A stretch of DNA of 64,000 nt from JADLCX01 sp964630785 (GCA_964630785.1 CAZVZG010000020.1:1-64000), one strand, 5' to 3'; shown: positions 9,201 through 20,210, counted from the first letter of the stretch. A program made the numbers and translations. The notes: generated from the sequence alone by a model not told the origin.

Positions 9201-9238
9201 CCCTCACCCCCACCTCGATCTTCAACGAGGAACACTGA
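6203..9238 (+). CDS. Secreted zinc-dependent metalloprotease (DUF5117/DUF5118-type)
   Basis: A 1011-residue exported protein: signal peptide in the first ~29 residues ending ...FTLAQ, then a charged linker. The zinc-binding site HEVGHTLGLRHNF (residues 562-574, metzincin-like HExxHxxGxxH) is intact with the catalytic Glu563. Methionine-turn-like sequence GSVMDYNPVN follows about 35 residues later, as in this family. Flanking segments resemble DUF5117 (before) and the conserved C-terminal region found in large bacterial zinc proteases of this group. A Lys/Asp/Pro-rich low-complexity linker (residues ~520-545, repeats of KKDEPKKDDDD) precedes the catalytic domain. ATG 6203 is preceded by GGAGAG at good spacing. 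Ended by a strong intrinsic terminator at 9296-9331, so likely monocistronic. Substrate unknown. Confidence 0.85.
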   Translation: MSSPLSRLRSAGVLAVLLAVGLPVQFTLAQGPGNDGPEQKEKEKPEFPPFKDVAKDYEQVVSTVDGKPSLYTLWKRDKDGQLLAELPRGYTGQKHFFAMTIAAGDTWAGLQGNDVLVYWKRYDKSLALIQPNLDTRSTGDAESTSGVAQTFTDRVLLDVPIVCMGPSGQPVIDLDALLAGQASRFFGGSASGANPKLVSIKEAKAFPENIEVTLEMPAAGGVLRSFHYSISLLPEHTDYKPRTADERVGYFTTVYRDLGKFRDDQKWVRYINRWNLQKRDPSLKLSPPKEPIVFYIDYTVPVRYRRWVRQGILEWNKAFEKVGILDAIEVYYQDKATNANMDKDAEDVRYNFIRWLSNDQGTAIGPSRTDPRTGQILDGDVVLTDGWIRYFWFQANNLLPDIATQAMSPDTLSWLERHPDWDPRLRLVDPAQREQVLIDRALHAAETLSGRGLSRYGGHAVSAFDETPPPPGAAALPPGLLGRASQVNGLCYAAHGKAMGMAMMRMNLELAEALANENADDPKAGDKPGEPKKDEPKKDDDDRLDGIPEWFVGPMLADLVAHEVGHTLGLRHNFKASSVYAFDKINSDEFKGKKTNSGSVMDYNPVNINKGGGPVQGDYCPLGIGPYDYWAIEYGYTFDDAKKVLERAGEPDLAFLSDEDVGGSDPLARPYDFAANPLDYAQNQMRLVSYYRSGLLDKWVKNGESWSKARRGYNVTLNAQLQALSVMAPWVGGDHVQRTRKGDPNAGPPVTVVPVGEQRAALDFCVNNAFKDDAFGMTPDLLSKMTVDKWSDQGGAPDLTQESAFPIHDRILGIQSSVLTMLMNPTVLKRVYDNESRVAPDQDMITLPEVLNKISDSIWSELDSAPSGTFTNRQPMISSTRRGLQREHLERLIDLTDPGAIQGASGKAVSNLAVAKLRELDGKIRKAVPKDSTAAKSGLDDYSYAHLSEAALRIEQVLDATYIYNADKIGGGGAINFLLARPLPEVGGQPLPAEPARTPTLTPTSIFNEEH

Positions 9239-9295
9239 CCCCGGAGGGAGGGAGGGGGGGCGGCCGCACACCCGCGGCCAATCAATCACGCGAAC

Positions 9296-9331
9296 AACCG
9301 ACCCGCCCGCCCGGCGGGTCGGTTCGTTTTT
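9296..9331 (+). terminator. Rho-independent terminator after the metalloprotease gene
   Basis: A perfect 12-base stem (AACCGACCCGCC at 9296-9307 with its complement at 9313-9324), 5-base loop, followed by CGTTTTT. It is 58 bases after the stop codon at 9238. It is the clearest intrinsic terminator in the window. Confidence 0.9.
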
Positions 9332-9384
9332 GCTGTGAGCTCAGCCGGCATCATGGGCGTCATGGTGGAGCGTTGTTGTGCCGC

Positions 9385-9485
9385 CCCCTCGGGGCTCGGT
9401 GCGTGGCGCGACCTGTCCCCGGGCCGAGGCCCGGGGCTGCGGTTGTTTCGCCGCTGCGCGGCGAGTCGGCGGGGTGCTGGGCGTG
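9385..9485. repeat. Cluster of short GC-rich palindromes
   Basis: Holds a GCCCC/GGGGC stem (about 9390-9397), CCCCGGGCC with its complement (9418-9437) and CGCCGC/GCGGCG (about 9451-9465). The last module resembles one in the composite element near 57330. No gene is seen between the terminator and 9520. Confidence 0.45.
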
Positions 9486-9519
9486 AGCGAGCAATCGCCC
9501 AACCGCACGGCAAGCACTT

Positions 9520-10734
9520 CTACTCCACCCCCTCCCCCCGATAGTCAATCGCCACCATCGACACATCATCCACAAACCGCCGCCCCCCCGCCCACGCGGC
9601 CAGGTCGTCCACCGCCCGCTCCACCACCCGGTCGCCCGGCTCCTTCGCCAGCGCCGACAACGACGCCCGCAGCCGTTCCTCGCCGTACTGCACGTCCTTG
9701 CCCTCGCCCGCGCGCGGCTGCTCCGGGAAACCGTCTGAAAACAGACACAGCCGATCGCCCGGGTCCAGCGTCACCCGCGCCGGCGGATAGTCCGCATCGG
9801 GCGTCAGCCCGATCGGCAGGCCGCCGTCCTCGGGCACGGTCTCGGCCGCGCCGCCGGCCCGGATCACGATCGGCAGCGGGTGGCCGGCACGGGCGATGTA
9901 CACGGCCCCGTTCCGCGTGTCGAGCACGCACAGCACCATCGTCAAAAACAGCCCGCTGTTCTCGCTGGCGCAGAACCGCCGGTTGAGATCGGCCAAGACC
10001 CGCTCCGGTCGCGGCTCCTCCTTCCCATCTTCCAGCAACCCACTCTCCAGCACGTCCAGCGGCAGCGAGTGCATCGCCGTCACCGACAGCAGCGCCGCCG
10101 GCACGCCGTGCCCGCTCACGTCGATCACGTACGCCGCCAGGTAGTGCTCGCCGACCATGCTCAGGCCGATCGCGTCGCCCGCCAGCTCGTCGGTCGGCAC
10201 GTACGTCCACGCCGCGCTCGCCCGCGCCGTCGAGAGGTTGCCCCGCGGCAGCATGGCCCGCTGCACGCGCGACGCGGCCAGCAGGTCCGCTCGCATCTTG
10301 TTGTTCTGCTCGCTCAGCCGGCGCTCCAGCCGCACGGTCCGCTCGCCCGCCAGCAGCCGCACGCGCAGCTCCTCCTTGTCGAACGGCTTGGAGACAAAGT
10401 CGTCCGCTCCCGCCTCGATCCCCCGCACCAGGTCCGCCTTGTCGGTCCGCCCCGTGAGCATGATGACGTACACGAACGGCGCTTCCCCGCCCGTCCCCTC
10501 CGCCCTCCCCCCGCCCCTCGCCTCGCGGGCCGAGCGCACACGCTCGATCAGCTCCAACCCCGAGAGCCCCGGCATCTCCCAGTCGGTCAGCACCACGTCA
10601 AACCTGTCCGTCGCAAACGCCTGCCAGGCCCGCGAGCCGTCTTCGGCCGCGACCACGCTGTGGCCCCACGCCTCCAGTTGGCGCGTGAGCGACGCCCGGG
10701 TGATCCGCTCGTCCTCGGCGATGAGTATCCGCAT
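9520..10734 (-). CDS. Response regulator with PP2C (RsbU/SpoIIE-type) phosphatase output
   Basis: 404 residues: N-terminal receiver domain (1-125) with acidic pair E7/D8, phosphoacceptor D51 in VVLTDWEMPG, and the conserved Lys in VSKPFD; a coiled linker (about 130-160, LLAASRVQRAMLP) typical of RsbU-type regulators; then a SpoIIE/PP2C serine phosphatase domain with DVSGHGVPAALLSVTAM and LFSDGFPEQ metal-binding blocks. Such proteins dephosphorylate anti-sigma-factor antagonists or related partners, so the output is likely partner switching; the partner is not in the window. It starts three bases after the Hpt gene and is the last gene of a kinase-Hpt-regulator operon. A Gly-rich insertion (GGGRAEGTGGE) interrupts the receiver and is unusual. 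Confidence 0.9.
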   Translation of the reverse strand: MRILIAEDERITRASLTRQLEAWGHSVVAAEDGSRAWQAFATDRFDVVLTDWEMPGLSGLELIERVRSAREARGGGRAEGTGGEAPFVYVIMLTGRTDKADLVRGIEAGADDFVSKPFDKEELRVRLLAGERTVRLERRLSEQNNKMRADLLAASRVQRAMLPRGNLSTARASAAWTYVPTDELAGDAIGLSMVGEHYLAAYVIDVSGHGVPAALLSVTAMHSLPLDVLESGLLEDGKEEPRPERVLADLNRRFCASENSGLFLTMVLCVLDTRNGAVYIARAGHPLPIVIRAGGAAETVPEDGGLPIGLTPDADYPPARVTLDPGDRLCLFSDGFPEQPRAGEGKDVQYGEERLRASLSALAKEPGDRVVERAVDDLAAWAGGRRFVDDVSMVAIDYRGEGVE

Positions 10735-10737
10735 CGG

Positions 10738-11085
10738 TTACGACCTCGCCCGGACAAACGCGCCCAGCTCCTCGATCAGGGCCTCGACACGTGCGCGCGC
10801 CGTCTGCAACGCCGCGGGCGCGCCCGCCAGATCACCCGCCTTCCCCGCCCGCTCCAGCGCGAGCGCACACTCCTGCGTCTGCGGCGCGCAGAAGTTCGAG
10901 ATCATGCCCTTGAGCGCGTGCGCGGCACGCCCCACGCTCGGCGCATCGCCCGCGCCGATCGCCCGTTCGATCTCGCCCAGCAGGGCCCGCCCGTCGGTCC
11001 CGAGCATCTCCACCGTCTCGGCGAGAAACCCGACGTCGTTGTCGACGCGCTCCAGGAGTTCGGTCTCGTTGAATGTATTGGGCAT
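10738..11085 (-). CDS. Histidine phosphotransfer (Hpt) domain protein
   Basis: A 115-residue single-domain Hpt protein: all-helical, with the phosphorylatable histidine H56 in AHALKGMISNF (consensus HxLKG). It would accept a phosphate from the receiver domain of the hybrid kinase encoded just upstream (11127-14069) and pass it to the receiver-phosphatase encoded three bases downstream, completing a His-Asp-His-Asp relay. No membrane segment or DNA-binding domain is present. Start ATG at 11085 is the only suitable one, with ACCATGCC context and a modest purine stretch upstream. Gene order, tight spacing and domain content all agree. Confidence 0.9.
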   Translation of the reverse strand: MPNTFNETELLERVDNDVGFLAETVEMLGTDGRALLGEIERAIGAGDAPSVGRAAHALKGMISNFCAPQTQECALALERAGKAGDLAGAPAALQTARARVEALIEELGAFVRARS

Positions 11086-11097
11086 GGTGAGGAAGGG

Positions 11098-11126
11098 AAT
11101 GAGGGATGGAAACTAGGGAGCAGGGA

Positions 11127-11143
<17 letters not shown>
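11098..11143. repeat. Heptamer-like short repeat at a gene junction
   Basis: Degenerate tandem units of the type 'actaggg/gactagg' are visible across the kinase stop codon and the gap to the Hpt gene. Related short repeats with 7-base periodicity appear at several other gene ends (54898, 57378). Confidence 0.4.
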
Positions 11144-14069
<2,926 letters not shown>

Positions 14070-14127
14070 AAGGCAAACGGCCCATCTTCACCCCGCAGTT
14101 TCGCCCACGATTCTACCGCCAACGTGC

Positions 14128-14163
14128 CACAGGCAGACCGTTGCTCTGAACGGTCTGCCTGTG
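14128..14163. repeat. 15-bp perfect hairpin with GCTCTG loop
   Basis: CACAGGCAGACCGTT (14128-14142) pairs exactly with 14149-14163 around the loop GCTCTG. It lies between the DUF2325 gene and the hybrid-kinase gene, both on the minus strand. No T-run follows on either strand, so it does not look like a standard terminator. A variant lies on the other side of the DUF2325 gene. Confidence 0.75.
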
Positions 14164-14192
14164 CTGACCCCCCCAACTCATCCGCGCCGCCT

Positions 14193-15875
14193 TCACACCG
14201 GCGCCCCGCGCTCCCCCAGCCGCGCGCTCGCCTGCTCCAGCACCTCCGCCGCGACCCGCTCGGGGTTGTACCCGCCCGAGAGCAGCACGCACGGTTTGCC
14301 CGCCGCGCTCGCGTAACCCCGCGCCTCGTCGGCGTGCAGGTGCCCGGTCAGTTTGACGATCACCACCACCACCGCCGTGTCGGGCCGGTTGATCGGCGCC
14401 CGCATCGGCTCGCCCGAGCCGTGCTCGGTCAACTCCACCCACTCGGCCTCCTCCAACTCAAACGCCCTCGTCAGCCGCTCGATCGCCTGCACGTTCGGCT
14501 CGCCCCCGATGATCACCATCCGCTTGCCCCGAAGCAGTTCCCTCACCTCCATCACCCGCCCGCTCCACTCGCGCACCTCGCCCGCGGCCGGGTCGTCCGC
14601 TTCACCGCCCGCGCCGGCCCCGATCGCCAGAGCACGCGACACGATCCCCGAAACCACCCCGCCGTCCGCCGGCTCACCCCGCCACAACGCCGCGGCCGCG
14701 GGCCCGACCGCCCCCGCGATCCGTGTGTCCGTGAGCGCGACCCCCATGCCCTCCAGCTCCCTTGCGGCGTCTTCGATCCGCGACCAGTCGCGCGCCGACT
14801 CCTCTCCCCGGTTCTTCACGATCTGCCCCGCGTGATACCTGATGTGCCCGAGCGCGTTCTTGACGCCCTTGGCCGTCGCCGTGCGATCGTCGAACCGCTT
14901 CCTCTCATCCGCGATCCGCGCACGCACGCCGTCCACGCCCGCCGGGTCCGCCGGATCGCTCATGCTCATGAACCGCGGGATGAACACGCGCCGAGACGCG
15001 GTCTCGCGCCGCAGCCACAGGTGCGTCTCGAGCTGGTCCTTGTCGTCTTCCGTCAGCCACGTCCCGAGGAGCGCCACTCGAAGGGCCGAGTTGGCCTCCG
15101 CCAGCAGTCCCATCGCGACGGCCTCCTCACCGTCCGGCCGACGCCCCTTCGGCGCCTCGTCCATCCGGCGCACCAGCGCGGCGCCCTCCGCCTGCGCGTC
15201 ATAGCACGCGGCGATCCGTGATAGCGCGGCGTCGTCCGGCTGCCGCTCGTGCCGCCAGAACACCCACAGGAAGCACCCGGGCATCGCCTTCGCCCGGGTG
15301 AGCATCTCGTTCATCCGCGACACCACGCCCCGCTCCGCCTCCGACCCCGCTTCCGCCGCCCGCCGCTCGATGAACAGCCGGCACGACGCCGCCTTCAGCC
15401 GGCACCGCTCTTCGATCAACTTCAGGTCAAGTTCCCCCGCGACTCCCGGCGTCTTCGAGTCTCCCCCCTGCTCAAACTCGAACGCCGCCGCACGCGCCCG
15501 CCCGAGTTCCTCTGTCGTCCCCATGAGCGGCACATGCGCCTTCGCGTCGCCAATCTTCAGCGGCACCAACGCCTGGGCCACCGGCAGCCCGCGCACCGTG
15601 TCGCCGACCCGCGCCCTCACCACAACCTCGGACTCGCGGACCGGTGGGCCGGAGGGAGGCACAACCGATGCACCCTGCTCGCTCGGCATCGCCGCCGCCG
15701 CTTCCTGCCCGCCCGAAACACACTCGCCATTCGCCGCATTCTCCGATATCTCGCAAAGCCATTTCCCTATCAGCCCAACCGTCCGCCGGAGTGGTTCCGA
15801 CCCCTCCATCCGCGGCCGCAACAACTCCACCACGCCTTCCGCCAACCGGCGGAGCTCCGTGTCGTTCATATGCAC
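14193..15875 (-). CDS. Uncharacterised protein with C-terminal DUF2325-like domain
   Basis: A 560-residue soluble protein not recognised as a whole. The last ~105 residues (LLRGKRMVIIGGEPNVQAIE ... DTAVVVVIVKLTGHLHADEARGYASAAGKPCVLLSGG) fit DUF2325, a small Rossmann-like domain with an N-terminal GG and a 'TGHLH' site often found at the ends of bacterial proteins of unknown role. The rest is charged and helical, with several Glu/Arg-rich helices and a Trp-rich segment (FLWVFWRHERQ), no membrane segment and no catalytic motif I know. DUF2325 genes are sometimes near mobile or stress functions, but that is weak. Both ends are marked by hairpins of the same family (14128, 15927). The reading frame is long, codon bias matches neighbours, and no frameshift is apparent. 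Confidence 0.7.
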   Translation of the reverse strand: MHMNDTELRRLAEGVVELLRPRMEGSEPLRRTVGLIGKWLCEISENAANGECVSGGQEAAAAMPSEQGASVVPPSGPPVRESEVVVRARVGDTVRGLPVAQALVPLKIGDAKAHVPLMGTTEELGRARAAAFEFEQGGDSKTPGVAGELDLKLIEERCRLKAASCRLFIERRAAEAGSEAERGVVSRMNEMLTRAKAMPGCFLWVFWRHERQPDDAALSRIAACYDAQAEGAALVRRMDEAPKGRRPDGEEAVAMGLLAEANSALRVALLGTWLTEDDKDQLETHLWLRRETASRRVFIPRFMSMSDPADPAGVDGVRARIADERKRFDDRTATAKGVKNALGHIRYHAGQIVKNRGEESARDWSRIEDAARELEGMGVALTDTRIAGAVGPAAAALWRGEPADGGVVSGIVSRALAIGAGAGGEADDPAAGEVREWSGRVMEVRELLRGKRMVIIGGEPNVQAIERLTRAFELEEAEWVELTEHGSGEPMRAPINRPDTAVVVVIVKLTGHLHADEARGYASAAGKPCVLLSGGYNPERVAAEVLEQASARLGERGAPV

Positions 15876-15926
15876 ACACTCCGTTCATACACCGCCCACA
15901 CCCACCCGCGCCCGCAACAGGGTAGT

Positions 15927-15962
15927 GCCGCGGGTAGACCGCTGCTCTGAACGGTTTACCTG
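15927..15962. repeat. Variant of the GCTCTG-loop hairpin, stem kept by G-U pairs
   Basis: The arms 15927-15941 and 15948-15962 enclose the same GCTCTG loop as at 14143. Compared with a perfect complement, the four mismatched positions are all G opposite T (or C/T changes that still allow G-U), so an RNA copy would still fold. Located between the divergent DUF2325 and ChaN-like genes. Confidence 0.65.
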
Positions 15963-16010
15963 TGCCGCTCCCCCACTCCCTCAACACTTGCAATCCCATA
16001 AACTCCCGCC

Positions 16011-16988
16011 GTGAACACCCGCCACCTCACCCTCGGCCTCATCATCCTCACGCTCACCGCCTGCGCATCCCCGCACGCCGCAACGCAAAGGCCAACCGCG
16101 CCCGAGCCCCTCGCCGACATCGACGCCCGCCGCCTCACCGTCGCCGACGGCCGCACCGGCGAGCCGCTCGCGTGGGACACCCTCATCGCCTCCGCGGCCG
16201 GCGCCGACGCCGTCCTCGTCGGCGAACTGCACAACCAGCCCGCAGGCCAGGCCTTCGAGGCTGCGTTCTTCGACGACGTCCTCGCCGCTTCCCCCACCGC
16301 CGCGGCCGCCCTCGAGTTCTACGAACGCGACCACCAGGTAGCCCTCGACGACTACCTCACCAGCGTCGCGACCTGGACCGAGGTTCGCCGCCGCACAGGG
16401 CACGACAAGGGCGACGACTGCCCCGGTCACCGCGCGATGATCAACGCCTGCAAGCAGCACCACCGCCCCGCACTCGCGGCCAACGCCCCCCGCCGCTACG
16501 TCACGCTCGCCCGCACCAACGGCTACGACCGCCTCGCCGCGCTCGGACCCGAGCAGCGCCGCCTCTTCCGCATCCCCGATCGCCTGCCCCAACCCGGGAG
16601 CCGCTACCGCGACGACTTCAACCAGATCATGTCCGGCGCCCACGAAGACGAGCCCGCCGACGCCGCGCCCACCCCCCCCGACCCCGCCGAGCAAGCCCGC
16701 ATCGACGGCATGTTCCGCGCCCACTCGCTCTGGGATTGGACCATGGCCGACTCCATCGCCCGCGCCATCGACAACCCCGACCTCCCCTCTCGCCCCGTCG
16801 TGCTCATCGTCGGCAAGTTCCACACCGACCACGACGGCGGCCTGCCGCAGGCCCTGCGTGCGATCCGCCCCGGCACGCGCACCTTCACCTTGAGCATGGA
16901 GTTTGGCGAGGCACAGCCGCTCAACAACGACGACCGCGGCCAAGCCGACGCCATCATCTACCTCGGCCCCGAAACCCCCACCCCCTAG
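16011..16988 (+). CDS. ChaN-like lipoprotein (haem-binding/Tiki superfamily, DUF399)
   Basis: A 325-residue lipoprotein: signal peptide with lipobox LTAC (lipidated Cys18). The block VLVGELHNQPAGQAFE (about residues 69-84) is the hallmark of ChaN-like proteins, which are related to the Tiki/TraB fold; some bind haem and are linked to iron uptake, others may be peptidase-like. Further family features are ALEFYERDHQVALDDYL and the C-terminal HTDHDGGLPQALRAI. An insertion rich in Asp, Pro and Ala (DEPADAAPTPPDPAEQ) splits the central part. Divergently transcribed from the DUF2325 gene. Haem binding is known for family members but not shown here. Confidence 0.8.
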   Translation: MNTRHLTLGLIILTLTACASPHAATQRPTAPEPLADIDARRLTVADGRTGEPLAWDTLIASAAGADAVLVGELHNQPAGQAFEAAFFDDVLAASPTAAAALEFYERDHQVALDDYLTSVATWTEVRRRTGHDKGDDCPGHRAMINACKQHHRPALAANAPRRYVTLARTNGYDRLAALGPEQRRLFRIPDRLPQPGSRYRDDFNQIMSGAHEDEPADAAPTPPDPAEQARIDGMFRAHSLWDWTMADSIARAIDNPDLPSRPVVLIVGKFHTDHDGGLPQALRAIRPGTRTFTLSMEFGEAQPLNNDDRGQADAIIYLGPETPTP

Positions 16989-17005
16989 TCCCCATTCCCC
17001 ATTCC

Positions 17006-18883
17006 CTATTGCCTCGCTCCCCCACACCTCTCCCGCCACATCCCCCGCACCGCGTTCTCAAACTTCCGCGCAAAGCCCGCCTCGTCCCGAAGCGCCGACG
17101 CCTCCAGCGCCCCGCGCAGCGACTTCCTCAACTCCGCGCGCCGCCCCGCGTCCGCCGCGAGCTTCACCGCGATCGAGACGTACGCGTCCTCGTCTTTGGC
17201 CACCAGGTCGCCCAGCCCGGCGGCGTGCATCATCGGCAATCCGTTCCGCGCGTGCGGCGTGCGCCCCTCCATGCTCACCACCGGCACGCCCATCCACAGC
17301 GCCTCGCACGTCGTCGTCACGCCCGGATACGGGAACGTGTCCAGCGCGATGTCGGCGTGGTTGTACGCCGCCATCGCCTCGTGCGTGCCCGCGGCCGGCG
17401 GCTCCACCACCACCATGTCCGGCGATGCGCCCGCCTGCGTCAGCCGCTCCTTGAGGTGCTGCCGCACGTCCGCCTGAAGCGTGCCGCGGTGCCGGATCAC
17501 CAGCCGCGCGTCCCGCGACTCCTTCAGCACCCGCGCCCACGTCCGCACCACGCGCGCGTTCACCTTCTGGATCGCGTTGAAACTCACAAACGTCACCCCG
17601 CCCGCGCCGAGCATCGGCGACCCCGCCGCACGCTCCGACGGCGGCGTCGGGTCCACCTCCGGCAGGCCCTCCGGCGGGCGGTACGACGTGAAGCACGGGT
17701 CGATCCGCACCAGCTTCTCCACCGACTGGCTCTCGAACCCCGGCGGGTCGATCAGGCTGTCGGTGATCCGGTAGTCCATCGTCTGCAAACCCGTCGTGCA
17801 CGGGTAACCCATCCACGTTGCCTGCACCGGCGCCGGGCGCAGCTGGAACACCAGCAATCGCCCGCCCGCCGTGTGCCCCGCCATGTCGATCAGCACGTCG
17901 ATGCGATCGTCGTGGATGCGCTCGGCCATCTCCCGCACCGACATCCGCGCGCACGCACGCCACGCCCCCCCGCTCCCGCCCCGCCCCACGATCGCCTTGT
18001 ACACCCCCGTGCTCTCGTCCTCCCGATCCGCCGTCGAGTACAGGAACAGCTCGATCCGCTCCCGGTCCAGCCGCTCCAGCGTCTGCGGCAAAAAACTGTG
18101 CGACGGATGGTTCCGGAAGTCCGGGCTCACCACCCCCACCCGCAGCCTCCGCTCCGGATCAAACGTCTGCGCGAACTTGACCTCCGCCGGCGGCAGCATG
18201 TTCATCAGCACCCGCCCGTACGTGTAGTGCGCGGCGTACACGTCCGCCGGCGTCGCGCCCGGGTCGTACAGCATCGCGTTGGCCAGGTTCGACACTTGCA
18301 CCGGGTCCGGCCCACCCCCACCTCCACCCCCGCCCCCCGCGCCCGCGCCCGCCGCGGCCATCGCGACGTGCTTCATGATCGGCACCGCCTCGTCCGCCCG
18401 CCCGATCTTCAAGAGCGCCGAGGCGTACATCGAAAGCAGCCGCGCGTCCGGCCGCACCGGCCGCCCCTGCGCATCTTTCCCGTTCAGCCCCGGCGTGCAC
18501 GTGCGGATGCAGTCGCCCAGCCGCTCCTGCACGCCGTACATCCGCGCCAGGGTCGCCCGCGCCAGAGCGTGGTGCGGATTCTTCTCGACGCACGGCTCCA
18601 TCACGCCCATCGCCTCGTCCAGCCGCCCGCAGTCGGCCAGGCTCATCGCCCGCAGCGTGACCAGCTCCGGATCCTCGGGCGAGCTCCGCAGGGCCTGCTC
18701 CGCGTAATACAGCGCCTGCTGCGCCTGCCCCAGCCGCGCCATCGCGTGCCGCATCAGCACGTTGGCCTGCCGGTCCGTCGGCGAGTGCCGGACCACCCGC
18801 TGCAACACCTCTTTGGCCTGGGAAAACTTGCCCTGGTCCAGCAGCGCCTGCGCCTGCCGAAGTTTGTGCACGATCTCGCTCAT
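17006..18883 (-). CDS. SPINDLY-type TPR O-linked sugar transferase
   Basis: A 625-residue cytoplasmic protein with an N-terminal TPR solenoid (residues 1 to ~190; units with the pattern A..G...A....) followed by a GT41-type glycosyltransferase region: RLRVGVVSPDFRNHPSHSF, DILIDMAGHTAGGRLLVFQLRPAPVQ, CFTSYRPP, and the nucleotide-sugar block DTFPYPGVTTTCEALWMGVPVV near the C-terminus. Eukaryotic and bacterial relatives add GlcNAc or fucose to Ser/Thr of proteins; the donor here is unknown. A run of nine glycines (GGGGGGGGG) in the linker is encoded by a repetitive G/C tract. ATG 18883 is chosen because GAGGG precedes it by six bases. Convergent with the upstream lipoprotein. Planctomycetes commonly carry many such genes. 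Confidence 0.88.
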   Translation of the reverse strand: MSEIVHKLRQAQALLDQGKFSQAKEVLQRVVRHSPTDRQANVLMRHAMARLGQAQQALYYAEQALRSSPEDPELVTLRAMSLADCGRLDEAMGVMEPCVEKNPHHALARATLARMYGVQERLGDCIRTCTPGLNGKDAQGRPVRPDARLLSMYASALLKIGRADEAVPIMKHVAMAAAGAGAGGGGGGGGGPDPVQVSNLANAMLYDPGATPADVYAAHYTYGRVLMNMLPPAEVKFAQTFDPERRLRVGVVSPDFRNHPSHSFLPQTLERLDRERIELFLYSTADREDESTGVYKAIVGRGGSGGAWRACARMSVREMAERIHDDRIDVLIDMAGHTAGGRLLVFQLRPAPVQATWMGYPCTTGLQTMDYRITDSLIDPPGFESQSVEKLVRIDPCFTSYRPPEGLPEVDPTPPSERAAGSPMLGAGGVTFVSFNAIQKVNARVVRTWARVLKESRDARLVIRHRGTLQADVRQHLKERLTQAGASPDMVVVEPPAAGTHEAMAAYNHADIALDTFPYPGVTTTCEALWMGVPVVSMEGRTPHARNGLPMMHAAGLGDLVAKDEDAYVSIAVKLAADAGRRAELRKSLRGALEASALRDEAGFARKFENAVRGMWRERCGGARQ

Positions 18884-18962
18884 GGGTGCGCCCTCGTAGA
18901 TTGCCGTGTCCGGCCGCCGATCCAAGAAGAACGGGGGCGGGCCGACGCGCCGGTCCGCCCGT

Positions 18963-20210
18963 CTACACCGCCAGCATCCGCTCGACAAACCGCCTCGCCT
19001 CGCCGTCCGCCTGCACAGCATCGTCGAGCGAGTTCAGCGCGGACACGCCGACCTCTTCCAGCGCCCGCGAAGACAACTCCGCGATCCGCCCGAACTCGAT
19101 CGGCCGCATCGGCGGACACATGCGCGCACGCCCCGCCACTCCCCCCACCCCGCCCGCCCCAACGTCGTGCCCCATCAGGAACGCCTCCACCGCCGCCTCG
19201 TTGGCCGCGTTGAACACCGCCCCCGCCGTCCCGCCCCGGCGGACCACCTCGAACCCCAGCCCCAGCGCGGGGAAGCGCTCCAGGTCCGGCTCCGCAAACT
19301 CCAGCCCGGCCAGCGTCCGCCAGTCGAGTTTCCTCGACATCCCGCCCGCGCGCCCGGGCCACGTCAGCGCACACTGGATCGGCGTCCGCATGTCCGGCGG
19401 CGCGAGCTGCGCCAGCACGTTCCCGTCCGAATACTCCACCATCGCGTGCACGATCGACTGCGGGTGGACCACCACGCCGATCCGCTCGGCCCCCAGCCCG
19501 AACAGCCAATGCGCCTCGATCACCTCCAGCGCTTTGTTCGTCAGGCTCGCCGAGTCGATCGTCACCTTCGGCCCCATGCTCCACGTCGGGTGGTTCAGCG
19601 CCTCCCGCGGCGACGCTCGCCGGATCCGCTCCCGATCCCACGTCCGGAACGGCCCGCCGCTGGCCGTCAGCACCACGCGCTCGATCTCGGGGCCCGCCGA
19701 CAGCGGCGGACAGCAGCGCGGCAGACACTGCCACACCCCGCAATGCTCCGAGTCCACCGGCAGCAACCGCGACCCGCTCTTCACCGCCGCGGGCACGACC
19801 AGCTCGCCCGCCGCGACCAGGGTCTCCTTGTTCGCCAGCGCCACGTCGCGCCCGAGCTCGACAGCCGCGAGCGTCGCGGGCAGCCCCGCGCTGCCGACCA
19901 TCGCCGCGAGCACCACGTCGCACCCGACCTCGCGCACCAGCCGCTCGGGCGCATCCACCCCCACACGAAGCGACGCCTCGCGCGACGTACCGACATCGCC
20001 CGGCGACGACAGCGCCAACTCCCGCACCCCCAGCCGCGCCGCCTGATCCAGAAGAAGCCGCCCGTTCCGGCCCGCCGCCAGCCCCACCACGCGGTACCGG
20101 GTTCCGTGCTCGCCCCGGTCGCGCAGACGGTTGAGATGCTCGATCACCTCCACCGTCTGCGTCCCGATCGAGCCGGTGCTGCCCAGGATGATGATCCGCT
20201 TCTCGTCCAC
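18963..20210 (-). CDS. dxr: 1-deoxy-D-xylulose 5-phosphate reductoisomerase
   Basis: A 415-residue enzyme of the non-mevalonate isoprenoid pathway: it converts 1-deoxy-D-xylulose 5-phosphate to 2-C-methyl-D-erythritol 4-phosphate using NADPH and a divalent metal. The NADPH-binding motif GSTGSIGTQTVEV begins at residue 9; NKETLVAAGELV, LLPVDSEHCGVWQCL and the Glu/Asp ligands around GKVTIDSASLTNKALEVIEAHWLF-like blocks (written here in part) are intact. The GTG at 20210 is chosen over upstream starts because GGTGGAG lies five bases before it. The product would feed squalene and hopanoid synthesis; a squalene-hopene cyclase gene lies at the right end of the window. Stand-alone gene, followed by a gap with a large inverted repeat before the RNase gene. 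Confidence 0.95.
   Translation of the reverse strand: MDEKRIIILGSTGSIGTQTVEVIEHLNRLRDRGEHGTRYRVVGLAAGRNGRLLLDQAARLGVRELALSSPGDVGTSREASLRVGVDAPERLVREVGCDVVLAAMVGSAGLPATLAAVELGRDVALANKETLVAAGELVVPAAVKSGSRLLPVDSEHCGVWQCLPRCCPPLSAGPEIERVVLTASGGPFRTWDRERIRRASPREALNHPTWSMGPKVTIDSASLTNKALEVIEAHWLFGLGAERIGVVVHPQSIVHAMVEYSDGNVLAQLAPPDMRTPIQCALTWPGRAGGMSRKLDWRTLAGLEFAEPDLERFPALGLGFEVVRRGGTAGAVFNAANEAAVEAFLMGHDVGAGGVGGVAGRARMCPPMRPIEFGRIAELSSRALEEVGVSALNSLDDAVQADGEARRFVERMLAV

Noticed and set aside
14128..14163. Hairpin as rho-independent terminator
   Set aside because: The stem is strong but no T-run follows on either strand.
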